Source of the DNA: Sandaracinus amylolyticus
Lineage (GTDB): Bacteria; Myxococcota_A; Polyangia; Polyangiales; Sandaracinaceae
Assembly (NCBI RefSeq): GCF_021631985.1
Contig: NZ_CP070225.1
Span: 7,006,001 to 7,070,000, forward strand
Length of the DNA: 64,000 nt
Direction of reading: 5' to 3'
Below the pieces are notes generated by a model. It was not told the DNA's origin. It saw only the letters and a list, made by a program, of their open reading frames with translations, and did no database searches. The first letter of the stretch is position 1. Every line of letters begins with the position of its first letter. Of this stretch, positions 59,894-64,000 are shown piece after piece. A program made the position numbers and the translations under genes.

Positions 59894-60979
59894 ATGCGCG
59901 AGCGGATCGAGCCTGGGGTGGTCGCGGGCGGATGGTGGGAGAAGCTCGAGGACGGGCGCGTGCGCTGCGATCTCTGTCCCCGGCGCTGCACGCTCCACGC
60001 AGGACAGCGCGGCTTCTGCTTCGTGCGTCAGGAGCGCGAGGGCGCGATCGTGCTCACGAGCTACGGCCAGGGCTCGGGGCTCTGCGTCGATCCGATCGAG
60101 AAGAAGCCGCTCTCGCACTTCCATCCCGGCACGTCGGTGCTCTCGTTCGGCACCATCGGCTGCAACCTCGGATGCAAGTTCTGCCAGAACTGGGACATCT
60201 CGAAGACGCGCGAGATGGAGCGCGCGCACGAGCATGCGACGCCCGAGCAGGTCGCGACGCTCGCGCGCGAGCTCGGCTGCCGCAGCGTCGCGTTCACGTA
60301 CAACGATCCCGTCACCTGGGCGGAGTACGCGATCGACAGCGCGCACGCCGCGCGCGAGCTCGGCGTCGCGACCGTCGCGGTGACCGCGGGCTACGTCGAT
60401 CCGAGCGCGCGCGAGCAGTTCTTCGGCGCGATGGACGCCGCGAACGTCGACCTCAAAGCGTTCACCGAGGACTTCTACAAGCGCGTGTGCGCCGCGCGTC
60501 TCGCGCCGGTGCTCGAGACCATCGAGTGGCTGCACCGCGAGACGAACGTGTGGCTCGAGCTCACGACGCTGCTCATCCCCGGGCACAACGACTCGGACGC
60601 CGAGATCGAGCAGCTCGCGTCGTGGGTGCTCGATCGGCTCGGGCCCGACGTGCCGCTGCACTTCACCGCGTTCCATCCCGACTTCCGCATGGAGGACGTG
60701 CCGCCCACGCCGCCCGAGACGCTGCGCCGCGCGCGAGCACGCGCGAAGTCGCTCGGGCTGCACCACGTGTACACCGGGAACGTGCGCGACGAAGAGGGCT
60801 CGATGACGCTCTGCGCGTCGTGCGGCGCGCGCCTGATCACGCGCGACGGCTACCACGTGCGCGAGTACACGCTCGATGCGCGCGGCGCGTGCCCCTCGTG
60901 CGGTGCGGTGCTCGCCGGGCGCTTCGACGCGAAGCCGCGCGGCTTCGTGCAGCGGCGTCGCGTCTCGCTGCTCCAGTGA
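59894..60979 (+). CDS. amrS: AmmeMemoRadiSam-system radical SAM enzyme
   Basis: 361 residues. The N-terminal CDLCPRRC knuckle and the radical SAM cluster CNLGCKFCQNW (Cys90, 94, 97) are those of AmrS (formerly in the PflA-like group). HFHPGTSVLSFGTIGC precedes the cluster, and FTYNDPVTWAEY and DLKAFTEDFYK are further family blocks. The C-terminus has a CASCG/CPSCG zinc ribbon. It generates a 5'-deoxyadenosyl radical; the partner AMMECR1 and Memo genes, which normally accompany it, are not in the window. Confidence 0.9.
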   Translation: MRERIEPGVVAGGWWEKLEDGRVRCDLCPRRCTLHAGQRGFCFVRQEREGAIVLTSYGQGSGLCVDPIEKKPLSHFHPGTSVLSFGTIGCNLGCKFCQNWDISKTREMERAHEHATPEQVATLARELGCRSVAFTYNDPVTWAEYAIDSAHAARELGVATVAVTAGYVDPSAREQFFGAMDAANVDLKAFTEDFYKRVCAARLAPVLETIEWLHRETNVWLELTTLLIPGHNDSDAEIEQLASWVLDRLGPDVPLHFTAFHPDFRMEDVPPTPPETLRRARARAKSLGLHHVYTGNVRDEEGSMTLCASCGARLITRDGYHVREYTLDARGACPSCGAVLAGRFDAKPRGFVQRRRVSLLQ

Positions 60980-61017
60980 ATTGCCTGAGTGCTCGTCCCG
61001 GAGGGCCCGGACGGGAG

Positions 61018-61032
61018 CGCGCGCAGCGCGCG
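61018..61032. terminator. GC hairpin after amrS
   Basis: CGCGCGC (61018-61024) and GCGCGCG (61026-61032) pair around a single A. It lies 39 bases after the amrS stop; no T-run follows, so it may be a weak or Rho-assisted stop. Confidence 0.35.
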
Positions 61033-61093
61033 GACGGAGCGGCGAGCCGATTCGTTCCGTGATTGCGCCGGAGCAGGGCGCGGCTAGCTCGCC

Positions 61094-61507
61094 TTGGTGG
61101 GCGCGACCCATGCGTTCGAGGAGCACGTCGGCGAAGTGCGCGTCCGCATCGACGCGAGCACCCTCGACGAGCTCTTCGCGGAGGCGGGGCGTGCGTTCGC
61201 GGAGCTCGCGTGCGGCGAGCTGCCGAGCGCCGGAGATCACGCCGAGCGCATCGCGGTGCGAGCGCGCGATCGCGACGCGCTGCTCGTCGCGCTGCTCGAC
61301 GAGCTCGTGTTCCGCGCCGAGGTCGAGGGGCGCGTGTATCCCGCGCTCGAGGCGCGAGTGCGCTCCGATCGCGAGCTCGAGGCGACGCTGCACGCGGCGC
61401 CCCAGGACGTGCGCCCGCGCCTCCACGTGAAGGCCGCGACGCTGCACGGCGTGGCGATCATCGAAGCCCCCTGCGGCGTGTCCGCGACGGTGGTGCTCGA
61501 CGTGTGA
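61094..61507 (+). CDS. Archease (RtcB activator)
   Basis: 137 residues from TTG at 61094, with GTG at 61097 as alternative; no ATG is available. RDRDALLVALLDELVFRAEV is the archease core, and VKAATLHGVAI is the conserved C-terminal block. His in ATHAFEEH and acidic residues match the metal-binding set. Archease speeds guanylation of RtcB and broadens its cofactor use. It is directly upstream of rtcB (17 bp), as in many bacteria. Confidence 0.9.
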   Translation: MVGATHAFEEHVGEVRVRIDASTLDELFAEAGRAFAELACGELPSAGDHAERIAVRARDRDALLVALLDELVFRAEVEGRVYPALEARVRSDRELEATLHAAPQDVRPRLHVKAATLHGVAIIEAPCGVSATVVLDV

Positions 61508-61524
61508 GCCCACGGAGATCTCCC

Positions 61525-62985
61525 ATGCAGATGCAGACGCACCACTTCGACATGCACGCGCCGCTCGAGCGCATCGACGCGGTCACGTGGGAGCTGCCGT
61601 CCTGCTATCGCCGCGACATGCGCGTGCCGGTCCGCATCTTCGCGGACGAGACGCTGATCGAGTCCGCGCTGCACGATCGTTGTCTCGAGCAGCTCGTGAA
61701 CGTCGCGACGCTGCCCGGCGTGGTGCGTCACGTGCTCGCGATGCCCGACGTGCACGAGGGCTACGGGTTCCCGGTGGGCGGCGTCGCGGCGACCGCGCTG
61801 CCCGACGGAGTGATCTCGCCCGGCGGCATCGGCTTCGACGTGAACTGCGGCGTGCGGCTGCTCGTGTCGACGCTTCGCGCGACCGACGTCGCCCACGCAC
61901 TGCCCGCGGTGATGCACGAGATCTCGCGCTCGATCCCGACCGGCTACGGGCATGGCGGGCGCGCGCCGCTGGACGACGCGGCGATCGATCGGGTGCTCGC
62001 CGGCGGCGCGCAGTACCTGGTGCGCGAGCGACGCGCCGGCGTGGACGACGATCTCGATCGCATCGAGTCGGGCGGGATGCTCCCGGGCGCCGATCCCACG
62101 CTGGTCTCGGAGCGCGCGCGCACCCGCGGTCGCGATCAGCTCGGCACGCTGGGCGGCGGCAACCACTTCCTCGAGGTGCAGCGCGTCGCGCGCGTGCACG
62201 ACGAGGTGCTCGCGGCGCGGCTCGGCATCGTCGAGGGCAACCTCACGGTGCTGGTGCACACCGGATCGCGCGGGCTCGGTCACCAGGTGTGCACCGACTT
62301 CGTGCGGCGCATGGACGAGCGCTCGGACGCGCTCGGGATCGTGCTCCCCGATCGTCAGCTCGCGTGCGCCCCGCTCTCGTCGCCCGAGGGGCGCGAGTAC
62401 CTCGCCGCGATGGCCGCCGCGGCGAACTTCGCGTTCGCGAACCGACAGACGATCACCCACACGGTCCGCGCGATCTTCGCGCGCATGCTCCACGCGTTCG
62501 GCGATCCGACGCTCCACCTCGTCTACGACGTCGCGCACAACGTCGCGAAGATCGAGCGCTATCCCGAGGGCGAGCTCTGCGTGCACCGCAAGGGCGCGAC
62601 GCGCGCGCTGGGCCCCTCGAGCGCCGAGCTCGCGCCGGCGCTGCGCGGCATCGGACAGCCGGTGCTGATCCCCGGGAGCATGGGCACCGCGTCGTTCGTG
62701 ATGGTCGGTCGTGATGCGTCGGCGGAGCTCTCGTTCTCCAGCGCGTGCCACGGCGCGGGTCGCCTGATGAGCCGCGGCGCGGCGCGACGCGCGGTGCAGG
62801 GCCACGTGCTGCGTCACGAGCTCGAGGCGCGCGGCATCGTCGTGAAGTGCCCGTCGAGCCCCGAGCTCGCAGAGGAAGCACCGCTCGCCTACAAGGACGT
62901 CGATCGCGTGGTCGACGTCGTCGAGCGCGCGGGCATCGCGACCAAGGTCGCGCGTCTCGAGCCGCTCGGCGTGCTGAAAGGATGA
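61525..62985 (+). CDS. rtcB: RNA 3'-phosphate/5'-OH ligase RtcB
   Basis: 486 residues. Conserved blocks include MPDVHEGYGFPVGGVAA, GGIGFDVNCGVRLL (metal-binding Cys), GTLGGGNHFLEV, VHTGSRGLGHQV and SACHGAGRLMSRG, where His409 is the nucleotidylated residue. It joins 2',3'-cyclic phosphate or 3'-phosphate RNA to 5'-OH RNA using GTP and Mn2+. GGAG precedes the ATG. It forms an operon with archease and the CBS gene; no RtcR regulator or RtcA cyclase is nearby. Confidence 0.96.
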   Translation: MQMQTHHFDMHAPLERIDAVTWELPSCYRRDMRVPVRIFADETLIESALHDRCLEQLVNVATLPGVVRHVLAMPDVHEGYGFPVGGVAATALPDGVISPGGIGFDVNCGVRLLVSTLRATDVAHALPAVMHEISRSIPTGYGHGGRAPLDDAAIDRVLAGGAQYLVRERRAGVDDDLDRIESGGMLPGADPTLVSERARTRGRDQLGTLGGGNHFLEVQRVARVHDEVLAARLGIVEGNLTVLVHTGSRGLGHQVCTDFVRRMDERSDALGIVLPDRQLACAPLSSPEGREYLAAMAAAANFAFANRQTITHTVRAIFARMLHAFGDPTLHLVYDVAHNVAKIERYPEGELCVHRKGATRALGPSSAELAPALRGIGQPVLIPGSMGTASFVMVGRDASAELSFSSACHGAGRLMSRGAARRAVQGHVLRHELEARGIVVKCPSSPELAEEAPLAYKDVDRVVDVVERAGIATKVARLEPLGVLKG

Positions 62986-62989
62986 GCCG

Positions 62990-63457
62990 ATGACGACGAT
63001 GGGTGAGCTCTGCAATCGCACGGTGTCGATCGCCGAGCCGCGCGAGCGCGTGATCGATGCGGCGCGGCGGATGCGCGATCACCACGTCGGTTGTCTCGTG
63101 GTGGTCGAGGATCGCGACGGAGGGCGCGTGCCGGTGGGGCTGGTGACCGATCGTGATCTCGTCGTGGGCGCGCTCGCGACGCGGCCGGGATCGATCGAGC
63201 AGCTCGAGGTGCGCGACGTGATGAGCGCGCATCCGGTGATGGCGCGGGAGGAAGAGCCGCTGCTCGACGTGCTCTCGCGCATGCGCGCCCACGGCGTGCG
63301 TCGCGTTCCGGTGGTCGATCGCGCGGGTGTGCTCCAGGGGATCTTCGCGGTCGACGACATCCTCGAGCACGTGACCGAGCACCTCGATCAGGTCGTGCGA
63401 CTGCTCGGACGAGAGCGCGACCACGAGCGCGACGAGACCTCTCCGCGCGCGAGCTGA
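62990..63457 (+). CDS. Two-CBS-domain protein
   Basis: 155 residues made of a CBS pair: first SIAEPRERVIDAARRMRDHH to GLVTDRDLV, second VMAREEEPLLDVLSRMRAHG to GIFAVDDIL. CBS pairs bind adenine nucleotides or SAM and act as energy sensors. A short charged tail follows. It starts four bases after the rtcB stop, so it is co-translated with the RNA-repair genes, although no link of CBS proteins to RtcB is established. Its last 70 bases overlap the convergent membrane gene. Confidence 0.88.
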   Translation: MTTMGELCNRTVSIAEPRERVIDAARRMRDHHVGCLVVVEDRDGGRVPVGLVTDRDLVVGALATRPGSIEQLEVRDVMSAHPVMAREEEPLLDVLSRMRAHGVRRVPVVDRAGVLQGIFAVDDILEHVTEHLDQVVRLLGRERDHERDETSPRAS

Positions 63458-63981
63458 CCGAGGGCGCGACCGATGACGTACGTCGCGATCACGATCATCA
63501 CCGCGACGAACATCAGGAACGGCACGACGTGCGGGAACACCGGCTCGAAGCCCGGCCACACCCGAAAGACCAGGTTCACGTCGTAGCGCGCGGCACCGGG
63601 CACCAGCCGGGTCAGGCTCGCGAGCACGAAGAGCGCGAGCGATGCGCGCCACCACGCCCGCGGATCCCACCCGATCGTACGGACCGCGGCGATGGCGAGC
63701 CCGACCGTGCCCGCGTGGATCAGGAGCGGCGTGGGCTCGGGCGCGCGGCCGAGCGCGAGGAGATTCCCGAGCCACATCGTCGTGCCGAGCGTCGTCCAGA
63801 TCGCGGCCACGCTGGTGAGCGACACGCTCCCGAGCGCGATGCCCAGCGCGAGCAGGAGCGGCGCGAGATGACACGCCCAGAGCAGCTCGTAGGCCGAGCC
63901 GTCGTACACCAGCCACATCACCAGCACGTGCGCGACCCACACCGCGAACGCGCCGCTCGCGAGCAGCACCCGGGACACCAC
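63388..63981 (-). CDS. Six-helix membrane protein, 5' end possibly beyond window
   Basis: At least 197 residues. About six hydrophobic helices are visible, including LASGAFAVWVAHVLVMWLVY, LLALGIALGSVSLTSVAAIW, LLIHAGTVGLAIAAV and VVPFLMFVAVMIVIATYVI. The family is not recognised; its size and Trp-rich helix ends suggest a small integral-membrane enzyme or carrier. The frame stays open to the window end, so a start upstream of the GTG at 63981 cannot be excluded. The Ser/Arg-rich tail lies antisense to the CBS gene. Confidence 0.6.
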   Translation of the reverse strand: MVSRVLLASGAFAVWVAHVLVMWLVYDGSAYELLWACHLAPLLLALGIALGSVSLTSVAAIWTTLGTTMWLGNLLALGRAPEPTPLLIHAGTVGLAIAAVRTIGWDPRAWWRASLALFVLASLTRLVPGAARYDVNLVFRVWPGFEPVFPHVVPFLMFVAVMIVIATYVIGRALGQLARGEVSSRSWSRSRPSSRTT

Positions 63982-64000
63982 GGCTTCGATCTGCGCACCG

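Noticed and set aside
1-64000. tRNA, rRNA, riboswitch or integrase/attachment sites
   Set aside because: I scanned for T-loop-like GGTTCRANNCC contexts, rRNA-like stretches and tyrosine-integrase genes and saw none that I could support.

Overview
The window is about 70% GC with strongly GC-biased third codon positions, tightly packed genes, many ATGA/GTGA stop-start overlaps, numerous secreted lipoproteins with Asp/Gly/Ala/Pro-rich linkers, Cys-rich and MopE-like repeats, and two Hanks-type kinases. This is typical of Myxococcota (order Polyangiales); the overall style most resembles Sandaracinus and relatives. The assignment rests on gene style and composition, not on a database match. No rRNA, tRNA, CRISPR array, cas gene, phage or complete IS element was recognised.

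Layout, left half. 1-3.3 kb: a c-type cytochrome overlapping a ferric-reductase-like membrane gene, then an acyltransferase. 3.5-7.4 kb: an RNase II-type nuclease coupled to a PLP racemase/dehydratase, and a convergent Bcr/CflA exporter. 7.5-11.5 kb: a secreted unknown protein, a 59-residue membrane ORF, tryptophan 2,3-dioxygenase and a REP-associated tyrosine transposase (RAYT)-like gene. 11.6-17.5 kb: secreted trypsin-like protease, small unknown proteins, an Old Yellow Enzyme homologue, an SDR and a MopE-like lipoprotein. 17.7-29.3 kb: Ser/Thr kinase, TPR lipoprotein plus S9 peptidase, aminoglycoside-phosphotransferase-fold kinase, a PhnD-like protein, an expansin-like lipoprotein, a thioesterase, a GYF/AgmX-type lipoprotein, an L-2-hydroxyglutarate-oxidase-like enzyme and a Cys-rich lipoprotein. 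29.3-29.8 kb: a decayed island with an RCC1-repeat remnant and a MITE-like inverted repeat.

Right half. 29.8-33.4 kb: OsmC and ferritin-like diiron genes divergent from an AAA/winged-helix regulator. 33.4-36.6 kb: a translationally coupled TetR, sphingosine-1-phosphate-lyase-like and creatininase operon with a double palindromic operator, beside an internally deleted VOC gene. 36.6-41.9 kb: metallophosphoesterase lipoprotein, membrane-anchored alpha/alpha-toroid protein, small lipoprotein and a YheU protein. 42-46.6 kb: pyruvate phosphate dikinase, a stand-alone GyrB-like ATPase and a four-helix, His-bearing membrane protein. 46.8-52.8 kb: LysR and a divergent quinone oxidoreductase, DUF3105, a Gly-rich zinc-ribbon membrane protein and a large carotenoid oxygenase. 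52.8-58.1 kb: an atypical AAA regulator coupled to a kinase-ATPase, and a LuxR protein. 58.4-59.8 kb: MerR and aldo/keto reductase with a textbook palindromic MerR promoter. 59.9-64 kb: AmrS radical SAM, archease, RtcB and CBS genes (RNA repair), then a membrane protein.

The most unusual feature is a family of 15-bp repeats (CTCAACCACGGTCGG and its complement). It lies only between genes, in eight clusters, often 2-4 copies in the same orientation 42-67 bp apart. Some clusters contain three tandem 11-bp units between the 15-mers, and one contains a perfect inverted pair. The RAYT-like gene at 10.5-11.5 kb is flanked on both sides by degenerate copies, so the window may show both a REP-like element and its candidate mobiliser.
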